A stretch of DNA of 64,000 nt from Bryobacteraceae bacterium (GCA_026129905.1 JAHCHE010000031.1:23702-87701); one strand, 5' to 3'; positions 36,309 through 45,420 are shown, counted from the first letter of the stretch. Notes: generated by a model not told the origin, from the sequence alone. Made by a program: numbers and translations.

Positions 36309-36598
36309 ATGCCTATGAAGAATCCCGCATCCGGCGATCTCATCCGGACCGAGGTCATTGAAGCGCATGGTCTCAGTGTTTCGAAGGCGGCGCAGGTTTT
36401 GAAGGTTCGGCGCGCAACTCTCTCCGACCTTCTCCGCGGCAAGGCCGGCTTGACGCCCGAAATGGCTCTGCTCATTGAATAGGCTTTTGGTCCGGATATG
36501 CACCATCTGCTGGTATGCAACTCGTCTACGATATTGCGAAAATGCGGCAGCAAGCGCGCCGCATCACCGTTAAGCGGTACGCCCCGCCGGCGGCGTGA
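36309..36598 (+). pseudogene. higA antitoxin, disrupted
   Basis: After an aggag ribosome site the ATG at 36309 opens a Xre helix-turn-helix protein of HigA type: HGLSVSKAAQVLKVRRATLS, DLLRGKAGLTPEMALLIE. A TAG stop at 36480-36482 breaks it where the family has a lysine (IEKAFG); the frame continues AFGPDMHHLL. One base is then lost before ATGCAACTCG, and the expected C-terminus MQLVYDIAKMRQQARR, ITVKRYAPPAA appears in the next frame, ending at 36598. Two independent lesions plus the broken toxin next to it argue for true decay rather than error. Confidence 0.8.
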
Positions 36599-36659
36599 GC
36601 CGGCTGCAGGCTCACTTCGACGCTTCGGTGGAAGGCGCCATTTCCGAACGCCGGCAATT

Positions 36660-36916
36660 CGTAAACGTCAGACGCTGCGCGCCACCCGCCGCCGGCCAGC
36701 GCTTCCGCAAAACTATCCGTGCCCCTGCACGCCGATGCGGCACTTCCGCCACCAATTGTAATGGTCGGCCTCAGGCGCGTCGGGGGGGGCGCATCCACAC
36801 GGTTCACGGCACAGCGACCGGGCAGGGCTCGATGAACTACGACGTGGACATGCCGCCGTACATCCAGCAGATGGCCGACTGGCTGGACGCCGAGGCTAAC
36901 GTGCATCCCTGCAACT
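36660..36916. pseudogene. Scrambled partial copy of the Gfo/Idh oxidoreductase gene
   Basis: Three pieces resemble the gene at 34383-35450. On minus, about 36672-36765 gives TDSFAEALAGGGWRA and WWRKCRIG-like codons, matching YWWRKCRIGAQGADGFAEAL of the intact gene, so this piece is inverted. On +, 36789-36822 matches the codons around 34822-34853 (IHTVYGTATG), and 36823-36916 matches about 35179-35271 (GSMNYDLDMPPYIQQMADWL). The order is rearranged and the middle is missing. The match on + is close to the intact gene, so the event is either recent or involves a near-identical paralog. Confidence 0.75.
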
Positions 36917-36992
36917 CTGAGGGACGCCTTCGGGCCTCTGGAGAGACGGTGGTGAAATTCATCGCCGACACGCATTTTGCGCCAGGAAGTAG

Positions 36993-37436
36993 TTAGCAGG
37001 ATTCGGGCGTCAGAATGGAGATGCCTGATTCTGTGGGAAAGTCAGCCGCATTAAAGGTCAGCAACCGGGTGACACCGTTGGCTTTCATGGTGGCCAGCAA
37101 GTGAGCATCGTGAATGCGCTTGCCCTTCAAGTCGTGTCGCGCCACGATATCGAGCCAGAGATCGACCACGGCCGGAGGTTCTTCGAGCACCAGGAACCGG
37201 CTTCGAATTGCCTCGACCTCCGCTCGGGCCTGCGCAACGGACCACCCCAATCCGTTTGCCGCCACTGGCCGCGTGGCCACACTCCAAAGCTCGAAGAGTA
37301 CTTGAGGGGTGACTGCGGGGTGATCACCACCGGCAAACAACCGGCCGACGGCTGCCTTTGCAGCGGCATGCTTGGGCGCTGCCGCATTGGCGACATAGAG
37401 CAGGATGTTGGTATCGAGCACGCAGCCAGGGGTCAT
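36993..37436 (-). CDS. PIN-domain toxin (VapC-like), second module
   Basis: The 147-residue protein starts MTPGCVLDTNILLYVANAAA, the first PIN aspartate. QVLFELWSVATRPVA supplies the conserved glutamate, KRIHDAHLLATMKAN the later aspartate and NAADFPT the last acid. ATG 37436 overlaps the antitoxin stop (ATGA), which decides it over an upstream extension to 37550. It has all the expected catalytic acids. Target RNA is unknown. Confidence 0.87.
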   Translation of the reverse strand: MTPGCVLDTNILLYVANAAAPKHAAAKAAVGRLFAGGDHPAVTPQVLFELWSVATRPVAANGLGWSVAQARAEVEAIRSRFLVLEEPPAVVDLWLDIVARHDLKGKRIHDAHLLATMKANGVTRLLTFNAADFPTESGISILTPESC

Positions 37437-37708
37437 TCGTACATGGAATCGCGCCGCGTGGCGCCCTGCGGCAGTGGCGGGCTGGCGGGCAGGCCGCGGA
37501 TCCACTCCTCCAGCCAGGCAACGCGTTGCGCTGGCGTGGTAGTCTCCCACCAGCGTTCTGCCTCACCGGGCTCACGCCGCAAGATAACGACATCTCCGTG
37601 CGGCTCGACCGAGAATCTGGCGCCGGGCGCCACGCGTCCGACTAACCCGGCGGGAACAAACAAAGCGCCGTTCTCGTCGGCTTGGATGGTCCGGCCCATA
37701 GCCTTCAT
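37433..37708 (-). CDS. AbrB/SpoVT-like antitoxin for the second PIN toxin
   Basis: The roughly 91-residue protein begins MKAMGRTIQADENGALFVPA and continues with a swapped-hairpin AbrB-type domain (GARFSVEPHGDVVILRRE). The C-terminal part, with GEAERWWETTTPAQRVAWLE, would bind the toxin. ATG 37699 is an alternative start. The 4-base overlap with the toxin gene implies coupling. No clear operator palindrome was seen upstream. Confidence 0.75.
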   Translation of the reverse strand: MKAMGRTIQADENGALFVPAGLVGRVAPGARFSVEPHGDVVILRREPGEAERWWETTTPAQRVAWLEEWIRGLPASPPLPQGATRRDSMYE

Positions 37709-38013
37709 TCTATCGCTGGCCAGGCCAACACAGAGATTTCCGATCGGAAGCCGAAAGGACACAACACCTGCGATACCCGGCGCGGAGGCCGCGCACGGCC
37801 TTGGCGATCTTTGCGGCTTTGCGGGCTTAGCGCGAATTTTCCGGAGGTCCGCCCCTGCGAGCCCTCCGCCGACTATTTGGATCAGCGGCAATCGAGTTGA
37901 AGGGAAACAGCGGACCCGAAAGCCTCTCATCGCCGGAATGAGCGCGCCGCGTTCCTTTCGCCAGGCGATGGACCTGCGGCGCCGCCTACCCCTGAGATAA
38001 GCTGTCTGGGCAG

Positions 38014-39828
38014 ATGCGTACCAGGGCTTCATCGGCATTGAAGGCTTGCCTGGCGGCGGCCGTCTGTCTGACGGTGGCGGCGCCGTCGCCGGCCAAGAGC
38101 CGGGTGGAGGGCGAGTTGAAGCGATGGCATACCGTCACCGTAACGTTCGACGGGCCGCGAACGGCGGAGGATGCTACGCCCAATCCGTTCCGCGATTACC
38201 GGCTGAACGTGACGTTCACTCACACGGGCAGCGGGAAGTCGTACGTGGCGCCGGGATTCTTCGCCGCCGACGGCAAAGCCGCCGAGTCGTCGGCCGTTTC
38301 GGGCAACCAGTGGCGCGTCCGCTTCACGCCGGACGCGGAAGGCGAATGGAAGTACGTCGCGTCGTTCCGCTCGGGCGCCGACGTTGCAATCAGCCTCGAT
38401 CCGGATGACGGGGAAGCGGCGGCTTTCGACGGCGAAAGCGGCTCGTTTCGCGTCGGACCGAGCGACAAGACCGGCGCCGATCATCGGGCCAAGGGACTGT
38501 TGCGGTACGTGGACCAACACCACCTGCGCTTCGCCGGCTCGGGCGAGTATTTCCTGAAGGGCGGCGCCGACAGTCCGGAGAACTTCCTGGCCTACGCGGA
38601 CTTCGACGACACCTATGACGCCGACGCGGATTCGGGCAGCTACAAGGCTGTGGGCACGTTCATCCATCGTTACGAGCCGCACGTCCGCGACTGGCGGCGC
38701 GGCGACCCAACCTGGAAAGGCGGAAAGGGCAAGGGCATCGTCGGAGCGCTGAACTACCTCGCATCGAAGGGAGTCAACAGCGTCTACTTCATCACCTACA
38801 ACCTGGATGGGGGCGACGGCCGCGACACGTGGATGTGGACCGGCGTCGACGTGCGCGACCGGTACGACGTCAGCAAGCTCGACCAGTGGGAGATCGTTTT
38901 GTCGCACATGGACCGGAAAGGCATCATGCTCCACGTCGTCACCCAGGAGACCGAGAACGATCGGGCACTGGGCGGCGGCCCGGGTCTGAACCCGATCCGC
39001 AAGCTGTACTACCGCGAATTGTGCGCCCGCTTCTCCCATCACCTGGCGCTGATCTGGAACCTGGGCGAGGAGAACAACACGCCGGACAAGGATCGCAAGG
39101 AGATCGCGGCCTACATCCGCAGCCTCGATCCCTACCGCCATCCCATTACGGTGCATACCCACAACGACCAGGCGCTGACCTTTTACGACGGGCTGCTCGG
39201 CGACCCGAATTTCGAGGCCACTTCCATCCAGGGCGCTATGCAGAATTACAACCGCGAGGCGATCGAACTCCGCCGGCGATCCGCCGCGGCCGGCCGCAAG
39301 TGGGCGATCTTCGGCGACGAGCAGTCGCGCGCCGATACCGGCGTCGTGCCCGATAGCGTCGACCCGGCGCACGACATCCCGCGCATCGAGGCGCTATGGG
39401 GCAACCTGATGGGCGGCGGCAGCGGCGTCGAATGGTATTTCGGCTCGTCGTACCCGCACATGGACATCAACTGCGAGGATTTCCGCTCGCGCGACGCGAT
39501 GTGGGACCAGACGCGCCGCGCCCTCGAATTCTTTCGCAAGCATCTGCCGTTCTGGGAAATGGCGCCGGACAACAGCCTGGTTTCGGGCGTGAAGGACGGC
39601 CGCGCCCTGGCGCGGGGCGACTCCCCGATCGCGGTGCAGTTGCCCACGGGCGGCGAAGCGTCACTGAAGCTTGGACCCGGAACATACGCCGTTCGCTGGT
39701 ACAACCCGCGCGCCGGCGGTGAATTGCAGACCGGAAGCGTACCATCCGTTCAGGGTCCCGGCGTGAAGCCCATCGGCTCGCCGCCCGCCGAACCCGGTAA
39801 AGACTGGGTCGCGCTCGTCGCGCGGTAG
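38014..39828 (+). CDS. Secreted DUF5060 / glycoside hydrolase-like protein
   Basis: The 604-residue protein has a signal peptide (to about residue 28) and a DUF5060 immunoglobulin-like N-terminus (HTVTVTFDGPRTAEDATPNPF, DYRLNVTFTH). From about residue 165 a TIM-barrel-like part follows with RYVDQHHLRFAGSGEYFLKG, VNSVYFITYNLDGGDG, ALIWNLGEENNTPDKDRKE and VEWYFGSSYPHMD. The NLGEEN and FGDEQ blocks contain acids placed like a catalytic acid/base pair. A small C-terminal beta domain (collagen-binding-like, GTYAVRWYNPRAGG) closes it. Such proteins are predicted glycosidases on complex glycans; activity here is inference. Confidence 0.82.
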   Translation: MRTRASSALKACLAAAVCLTVAAPSPAKSRVEGELKRWHTVTVTFDGPRTAEDATPNPFRDYRLNVTFTHTGSGKSYVAPGFFAADGKAAESSAVSGNQWRVRFTPDAEGEWKYVASFRSGADVAISLDPDDGEAAAFDGESGSFRVGPSDKTGADHRAKGLLRYVDQHHLRFAGSGEYFLKGGADSPENFLAYADFDDTYDADADSGSYKAVGTFIHRYEPHVRDWRRGDPTWKGGKGKGIVGALNYLASKGVNSVYFITYNLDGGDGRDTWMWTGVDVRDRYDVSKLDQWEIVLSHMDRKGIMLHVVTQETENDRALGGGPGLNPIRKLYYRELCARFSHHLALIWNLGEENNTPDKDRKEIAAYIRSLDPYRHPITVHTHNDQALTFYDGLLGDPNFEATSIQGAMQNYNREAIELRRRSAAAGRKWAIFGDEQSRADTGVVPDSVDPAHDIPRIEALWGNLMGGGSGVEWYFGSSYPHMDINCEDFRSRDAMWDQTRRALEFFRKHLPFWEMAPDNSLVSGVKDGRALARGDSPIAVQLPTGGEASLKLGPGTYAVRWYNPRAGGELQTGSVPSVQGPGVKPIGSPPAEPGKDWVALVAR

Positions 39829-39850
39829 TCCGCTCGCCCCGGCGCCGCCC

Positions 39851-41707
39851 CTACGGCAGCGCGAACGCGACCAGCGCGTCGGAAAACACATGGTTGTACT
39901 TGTTCCCGCCCCCTGCCGCGATCACCACGAATTGTTTTTTCGTCTTGCGCCCCAGGAACGTCATCGGCGTGGCGTGCGCGCTGGCAGGCAGCCTCGTCAC
40001 CCAAAGCTCCTCGCCCGTCTCCTTGTCAAACGCGCGGAAGCGGCAGTCGTTGGTGGCGCCGATGAACACCAGCCCGCCCGCCGTCACGATCGAGCCGCCC
40101 AGGTTCGCCGCGCCGGTCTGCGGAACGCCCTTGGCCGCAAGCGCGTCCACCACCCCAAGCGTCACGCGCCACCGGAACTCGCCGCGATTGATGTCGATGG
40201 CGGTCAGGTGGCCCCATGGCGGCTTCTGGCACGGGTACATGTTCGGGTCCCAGAAGCGCGAGTTCGGCGTTCGCATCCCCCGCTGCCGGTACGGAATCAA
40301 CGAACCCTCCGGACGCTCCACCATTTGCAGGATCATGCCGATGTCCATCGAATTGACGTACAGCGTGTGCGTTTCCGGATCGAACGAGCCGCCGCCCCAG
40401 TTCGCGCCGCCGTTGGTGCCCGGGAACAGCACGGTCGGCTTCAGCCCGATTGGCGTGTAGAGCGAGCCGAGCACGGCGTCCTCGATCAGCTTCTCGCAGA
40501 ACGCGCGGCTCTCCGGCGTCACGTCGGTCAACTCCTCCCGCGTCATTCCCTGCCGCGCGTAGGGCGGCGGCTTCACCGGGAACGGCTGCGTCGGCCACGC
40601 CTGCTCGCCCGGAACTTCGCTCGCCGGCACGCGCCGCTCCTCGATCTCGAACAGCGGCTTTCCCGTCACGCGGTGGAACAGAAAGGTGAAGCCCATCTTC
40701 GTGATTTGCGCCACGGCCGGAACTTGCTTGCCGTCCCGAACCACCGTCACCAGCGCCGGCTGCGCGGGCAGATCGTAGTCCCAGATGTTGTGATGGACCG
40801 TCTGGAAATGCCACAGGCGCCGTCCCGTGGCCGCGTCCACCGCCACCAGCGCATCGCCGAACAGGTTCTTTCCCTTCCGGTCGCCGCCGTAAAAATCCGT
40901 TGCCGGCGAGGTGAGCGGCAGGTATGCGATTCCCCGCTCGGCATCCACGCTTGGAATCGACCACATGTTGGCGCCGCCGCGGTCGCTCCAGGAATCCTTT
41001 TCCCACGTCTCGTTGCCGAACTCGCCTTCCCTCGGCACGGCGTGGAACCGCCAGACTTCCTTTCCGGTATGGAGGTCGAAGGCGCGAACGTCGCCGCTGG
41101 GCCCCCGCGGCTCGCCGTCGGCCGCCATGGCGCCGCAGATCACCACGTCTTTGTAGATCGCCGGCGGCGACGTCATGCCGTAACCGCTGCGGGGGAATTT
41201 GTCCGCCACTCCCGCCCGCAGATCGATCCAGCCGCCGTTGCCGAACCCCTTCACGGGAGCGCCGCTACCCGCGTCGATCGCGAACAGCCGCCCGTCGAGC
41301 GTGCCGAAATACAGGCGACGCTCCCGCCCGTTCGTCCAATATGCGGGGCCGCGGTGCGCGAACAGATTGTAGTACCGCTCGCGGTCGAGCTTCGGGTCGA
41401 AGCTCCACAGCTCCTTGCCCGTTTCCGGATCGAGCGCGACAAGTCGGTTGAACGCCGTCGTAAGGTACATCACGCCGTCCACCACCAGCGGCGTGGCTTC
41501 AAACGCGCTGCGAACCGGCCACTTCGAGCCGTCGCTCAGGTCGCCGGTGTGATACGTCCAGGCGACCTGGAGCCTCTTCACGTTGGACCGGTCGATCTGC
41601 TTGAGCGGCGAGTATTTCATGCCTCCCGCGTCGCCGCCGTAGTACGGCCACTCCTGCGCCGGACAGGCGGCCGCGAGGACAAGGAAACCCAGCAGACGTA
41701 ACACCAT
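39851..41707 (-). CDS. PQQ-dependent quinoprotein dehydrogenase, periplasmic
   Basis: The 618-residue protein has a signal peptide (to about residue 17, CPAQ) and the eight-bladed quinoprotein propeller: EWPYYGGDAGGMKYSPLKQI, VAWTYHTGDL, RLVALDPETGKELWSFDPK, and GANWGGGSFDPETHTLYVNS. These are soluble alcohol/glucose-type dehydrogenases that use pyrroloquinoline quinone and calcium to oxidise sugars or alcohols in the periplasm. No vicinal-cysteine ring was seen, and no heme domain is fused. It ends close to the DUF5060 gene (convergent). Substrate unknown. Confidence 0.92.
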   Translation of the reverse strand: MVLRLLGFLVLAAACPAQEWPYYGGDAGGMKYSPLKQIDRSNVKRLQVAWTYHTGDLSDGSKWPVRSAFEATPLVVDGVMYLTTAFNRLVALDPETGKELWSFDPKLDRERYYNLFAHRGPAYWTNGRERRLYFGTLDGRLFAIDAGSGAPVKGFGNGGWIDLRAGVADKFPRSGYGMTSPPAIYKDVVICGAMAADGEPRGPSGDVRAFDLHTGKEVWRFHAVPREGEFGNETWEKDSWSDRGGANMWSIPSVDAERGIAYLPLTSPATDFYGGDRKGKNLFGDALVAVDAATGRRLWHFQTVHHNIWDYDLPAQPALVTVVRDGKQVPAVAQITKMGFTFLFHRVTGKPLFEIEERRVPASEVPGEQAWPTQPFPVKPPPYARQGMTREELTDVTPESRAFCEKLIEDAVLGSLYTPIGLKPTVLFPGTNGGANWGGGSFDPETHTLYVNSMDIGMILQMVERPEGSLIPYRQRGMRTPNSRFWDPNMYPCQKPPWGHLTAIDINRGEFRWRVTLGVVDALAAKGVPQTGAANLGGSIVTAGGLVFIGATNDCRFRAFDKETGEELWVTRLPASAHATPMTFLGRKTKKQFVVIAAGGGNKYNHVFSDALVAFALP

Positions 41708-41746
41708 TTGTGATGCGGTGAGTGTACCGCGCCCGGCCTCGCCGGT

Positions 41747-43303
41747 TCAATCGGTGAAGGAGACCTCGCCGCCGCGGCGAATTACGGAATGTTTCCGGAA
41801 TTCCGCCCGCTTTTCGGGGAAATCCGTCCGGTAATGCGCGCCGCGGCTTTCTTCCCGCGCCAGCGCGCACCGCGCGATCAGCGCCGCCAGCGTGTGTATG
41901 CTGCGGAGTTCGTACAGCCGGCGGCGCGGTTCGGCGGCCGCCAGCATCCGCGTGGATGACAGCGCGTCGACGGCCTGCTGAAGGTCCGGCCCGGAGCGCA
42001 GTATCCCGCATTTCTCCATCGCCAGCTTGCGCAGCGCCTCCTCGTTCTCGTCAGGGAAACACGTTTCGCCGGGAGGCTCTCCCTCCAGAAACTCCGACCC
42101 GGCCCATTGGAGCATCGCCCGCCCCGCCCGCGCGCCGTACACCAGCCCTTCCAGCAGCGAGTTGCTCGCCAGCCGGTTCGCTCCGTGCACGCCCGTGGCC
42201 GCCACCTCGCCCGCCGCGTACAGCCGATCGAGGTTGGTTCGCCCGTCCAGGTCCGTGCGAACCCCGCCCATCGAATAGTGCGCCGCCGGGTGTATGGGCG
42301 CGGGCTGCTTAGTCAGGTCCACGCCGTGCCGCAGGCAAGTCTGGTAAATGCGCGGAAACCGCTGCCGGACGAAATCCGCATCGAGGTGCGTCAAGTCGAG
42401 GAACACGTGCGGCGACCCTTCGCGGCGCATCTCGCTGACGATCGCCCGGGAGACAATGTCGCGCGGCGCCAGCTCGCGCATCGCGTGGAACCGCTCCATG
42501 AACCGTTCGCCGGCCGCGTTCCGCAGATACGCGCCTTCCCCCCGCAGCGCCTCGGAAAGCAGAAACCGCGGCGCGCCCTCCAGGTGCAGCGCCGTCGGAT
42601 GGAACTGGACAAATTCGAGGTCGCCGATTTCGGCGCCCGCGAAGTACGCCGTCGCCACGCCGTCTCCTGTCGCCACGTCCGGATTCGTCGTATCGGCGTA
42701 GACCCGCCCCAGGCCGCCGGTCGCCAGCAACACCGCGCGCGCCTGGATCGGAATCGAGCACCGGGCCTTCTCGTCGCAGGCGATCGCTCCCGCCACGGCG
42801 CCGTCTTTCACCAGCAGGTCCGTGATCGCCGAAAAGCTCCGGAAGGCGATGTTCGGCAGCGTCTGCGCCTTAAAATAGAGCGCCCGCGTGATCTCCCGCC
42901 CGGTGGAATCGCCGTGCGCGTGCAGCACCCGCCGCCGGCTGTGCGCCCCCTCGCGCGTGAACGCCAGGTGCGTCCCTTCGCGGTCGAACTGCGTGCCCCA
43001 GGCGATGAGTTGCTGGATGGCGGCGGGACCCTCCTTCACCAGGATCTTCACCGCGGGGGCGTCGCACAGCCCGTCACCGGCGGCGATGGTGTCCTGCTCG
43101 TGAAGCTCCACCCTGTCCTCGTCGCTCAACGCCGCCGCGATCCCGCCCTGGGCGTACTGCGACGACGACTCCTCCAGGGTGTCCTTGGCCACCAAAAGTA
43201 CTTTTCCCGCAGGAGCAAGCTCGATCGCCGCGCGCATGCCCGCCACGCCCGCGCCAACCACGAGGAAATCAATTCGGAGGGTTTCTGTTATTCGGTTCGT
43301 AAT
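41747..43303 (-). CDS. nadB: L-aspartate oxidase (start codon uncertain)
   Basis: The roughly 515-residue flavoprotein makes iminoaspartate, the first step of NAD synthesis. It shows the FAD loop DFLVVGAGVAGMRAAIELAP, the flavin block SSSQYAQGGIAAAL, the substrate site HAHGDSTGREITRAL, and MGGVRTDLDGRTNLDRLYAA with NRLASNSLLEGLVYGARAGR. The frame reads upstream into aroB, and no ATG, GTG or TTG lies where the protein should start; the first candidates are ATT at 43303 or ATA at 43291. GTG 43261 would delete the first beta strand. The gene is divergent from aroB, 21 bases apart. Confidence 0.88.
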   Translation of the reverse strand: MTNRITETLRIDFLVVGAGVAGMRAAIELAPAGKVLLVAKDTLEESSSQYAQGGIAAALSDEDRVELHEQDTIAAGDGLCDAPAVKILVKEGPAAIQQLIAWGTQFDREGTHLAFTREGAHSRRRVLHAHGDSTGREITRALYFKAQTLPNIAFRSFSAITDLLVKDGAVAGAIACDEKARCSIPIQARAVLLATGGLGRVYADTTNPDVATGDGVATAYFAGAEIGDLEFVQFHPTALHLEGAPRFLLSEALRGEGAYLRNAAGERFMERFHAMRELAPRDIVSRAIVSEMRREGSPHVFLDLTHLDADFVRQRFPRIYQTCLRHGVDLTKQPAPIHPAAHYSMGGVRTDLDGRTNLDRLYAAGEVAATGVHGANRLASNSLLEGLVYGARAGRAMLQWAGSEFLEGEPPGETCFPDENEEALRKLAMEKCGILRSGPDLQQAVDALSSTRMLAAAEPRRRLYELRSIHTLAALIARCALAREESRGAHYRTDFPEKRAEFRKHSVIRRGGEVSFTD

Positions 43304-43324
43304 CTCACATGGTACAACGTTTGT

Positions 43325-44413
43325 ATGCCCAGCTTCGCCGTCGAGACGCGGCAGCGAACCTATCCGGCCGTGGTGGAACGCGGCGCCATCGCCGGCCTCC
43401 AGCGCCATATCCCCGCGTCCGCCGGCGTTGTCTTCGTCGTTACCACCGAGGACGTCTGGCAGGCTCACGGGGACAAGGTCGCCCGCTCGTTCGAGCATCG
43501 CCCGCACCGCGTCCTCTTCTTCCCCGGCGGCGAAGACCGCAAGCGGCTCGTCGAAGTCGAGCGGCTCGCCGAACAGATGGTCGAGGCGCGCGCCGACCGC
43601 TCCAGCATCGTCGTGGCCTTCGGCGGCGGCATCGTCAACGACCTCGCAGGATTCCTGGCCGCTTCGTTCATGCGCGGCATTCCGGTGATTCAGATCCCCA
43701 CGACGCTGCTCGCGCAAGTGGACGCGGGCGTCGGCGGAAAAACGGGTGTGAATCTGGTCTCCGGCAAGAACCTGTTCGGCGCGTTCCACCAGCCGCTCGC
43801 CGTCCTGATCGATCCCGACGTCCTCGCCACGCTGCCGTCGCGCGAGTTTCGCGCCGGTCTCTACGAGGTCCTGAAAACCGGCGTCATCCGCAGCGAACGC
43901 CTCTTCAATCTCATGGCGGAGCGCTACGCCGGCATTCTCCGCCTGGACCCGGACCTCCTGCTCGACATCATCGCCGAGTCCGTCTCGATCAAAGCCGCAG
44001 TCGTCAGCGCCGACGAGCGCGAAAGCGACCTCCGGCGCATCCTGAACTTCGGCCACACCATCGGCCACGCGCTGGAAGCGGAGACCGCCTACACACGCCT
44101 GCTCCACGGCGAAGCGGTGGCCTTCGGCATGCGCGCCGCCACGCGCCTGGCCGCGCTCACCGGCTGTTTGGACGCCGCCGCCGCCGCCCGCATTGTGGAG
44201 ACGATCGCCCGCTACGGCCCTATCCCGCCGCTCGACGGCGTCTCCGCGCCCAATCTCGTTCGCCGCCTCGCCAGCGACAAAAAGACCGTTAAGGGCGCCG
44301 TCCACTTCGTTCTTCCGGTGAAGATCGGCGACGTGAAGATCGTTTCCGGCATCGACGAAGGCCTGGTACTCGACGCCACCCGAGCCGCCCTTGAGGAACT
44401 GGCCGCCGGATGA
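43325..44413 (+). CDS. aroB: 3-dehydroquinate synthase
   Basis: The 362-residue enzyme of the shikimate pathway cyclises DAHP to dehydroquinate using NAD and zinc. It has GGEDRKRLVEVERLAEQMVE, the NAD block SIVVAFGGGIVNDLAGFLAA, GIPVIQIPTTLLAQVDAGVG with KTGVNL, the metal-binding GLYEVLKTGVIRS, and LRRILNFGHTIGHALEAET with the zinc histidines. Start ATG 43325 gives the usual N-terminus. The next gene overlaps by 4 bases (ATGA). Confidence 0.96.
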   Translation: MPSFAVETRQRTYPAVVERGAIAGLQRHIPASAGVVFVVTTEDVWQAHGDKVARSFEHRPHRVLFFPGGEDRKRLVEVERLAEQMVEARADRSSIVVAFGGGIVNDLAGFLAASFMRGIPVIQIPTTLLAQVDAGVGGKTGVNLVSGKNLFGAFHQPLAVLIDPDVLATLPSREFRAGLYEVLKTGVIRSERLFNLMAERYAGILRLDPDLLLDIIAESVSIKAAVVSADERESDLRRILNFGHTIGHALEAETAYTRLLHGEAVAFGMRAATRLAALTGCLDAAAAARIVETIARYGPIPPLDGVSAPNLVRRLASDKKTVKGAVHFVLPVKIGDVKIVSGIDEGLVLDATRAALEELAAG

Positions 44414-45147
44414 ATCGCGGAGCCGCTCCCGAGGGCGCCCGCAACGAGGAAGAAGCCGCCCGCCGCGTCCGCGGCATGTTCGGCCGCGTGGCCCGCCGCT
44501 ACGATCTGCTCAACCATCTGCTCTCGTTTCACATCGACCGTTATTGGCGCGCCCGAACCGTCCGCCGCGTGCGCGACATTCTCGACCGGCCCTCCGCTCG
44601 CGCGCTCGATCTCTGTTGCGGCAGCGGCGATCTCACGCTGGCCCTCGCCGCGCGGGCGCAGGCGTTTGTCCTGGGCAGCGATTTCTCTCACCCCATGCTG
44701 GTCGAAGCGGCCCGCAAGCGGGACTCGCGCCGCGCCGCCGCGCCGTTGATCGAAGCAGACGCTCTGCTCCTGCCGTTCCCCGACCGTTCGTTCGACCTCG
44801 TCACGGTCGCTTTCGGCTTCCGCAATCTCGCGAACTATCGCTCAGGCCTCGTGGAAATGCGGCGCGTCCTGCGGCCCGGCGGCAAGGCCGCCATCCTCGA
44901 ATTCTCCCAGCCTCGCAACCGCGCCTTTGCCGCGCTCTACGCTTTCTATTCCCAAAGAGTCATTCCGGTTGTCGGAGGCCTGATTTCCGGCTCGCGCGAC
45001 GCCTATGCCTACCTGCCGGATTCCGTCCGCCGCTTCCCCGGTCCCGAGGACCTGGCCGCCGAGATGCGCCGCGCCGGCTTCGCCCCGGTGGACTTCGACC
45101 TGATGACCGGCGGCATCGTAGCCCTGCACCTCGGCGCGGCGGCCTGA
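44410..45147 (+). CDS. menG: Demethylmenaquinone methyltransferase (UbiE/MenG family)
   Basis: The 245-residue SAM-dependent methyltransferase shows the family start VRGMFGRVARRYDLLNHLLS, the SAM site ALDLCCGSGDLTLALAARA, the acidic loop VLGSDFSHPMLVEAA, and DLVTVAFGFRNLANY followed by MRRVLRPGGKAAILEFSQP. It adds the last methyl group to menaquinone (or ubiquinone). Given the bc-type complex in this window, menaquinone is the likely quinone, but that is inference. It overlaps aroB by 4 bases. Confidence 0.92.
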   Translation: MNRGAAPEGARNEEEAARRVRGMFGRVARRYDLLNHLLSFHIDRYWRARTVRRVRDILDRPSARALDLCCGSGDLTLALAARAQAFVLGSDFSHPMLVEAARKRDSRRAAAPLIEADALLLPFPDRSFDLVTVAFGFRNLANYRSGLVEMRRVLRPGGKAAILEFSQPRNRAFAALYAFYSQRVIPVVGGLISGSRDAYAYLPDSVRRFPGPEDLAAEMRRAGFAPVDFDLMTGGIVALHLGAAA

Positions 45148-45420
45148 CCCGCGAACAAATGCGCTCGCGTATTCATGGCCTGGCGAGCGCCGCTCTCTCG
45201 GAAGGTGAACAAATCGATTTCAGCCACCGATGAACAACACCGATGAATGATTTCTAGCAGTGCGCCGTCCTCCTGAGGGGAATGGATGCAATGCGCGAAG
45301 CGGGTCATTTCGATGCGCAATACGCTGCCCTCGACCCCGTGAACCTGCCCCTGCGCCTTTACCCGGTGTCCGAGAAAGCGTCCCGCCAAAAGCCGCTAGC
45401 GGCTCGCCCGGCAAATGACG

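Noticed and set aside
36140..36553. Upstream extension of the antitoxin frame on minus
   Set aside because: It runs through the palindrome and the higBA relic; the antitoxin begins at 36139.
36780..36792. Run of nine G as a possible slippery or phase-variable tract
   Set aside because: It lies in gene debris at a rearrangement junction, not in a live reading frame.
42107..43324. Upstream extension of the aroB frame on +
   Set aside because: It runs antisense through nadB; aroB starts at ATG 43325 with the known N-terminus.
43304..44305. Upstream extension of the nadB frame on minus
   Set aside because: It is antisense to aroB and has no flavoprotein sequence; only the part below 43304 is real.
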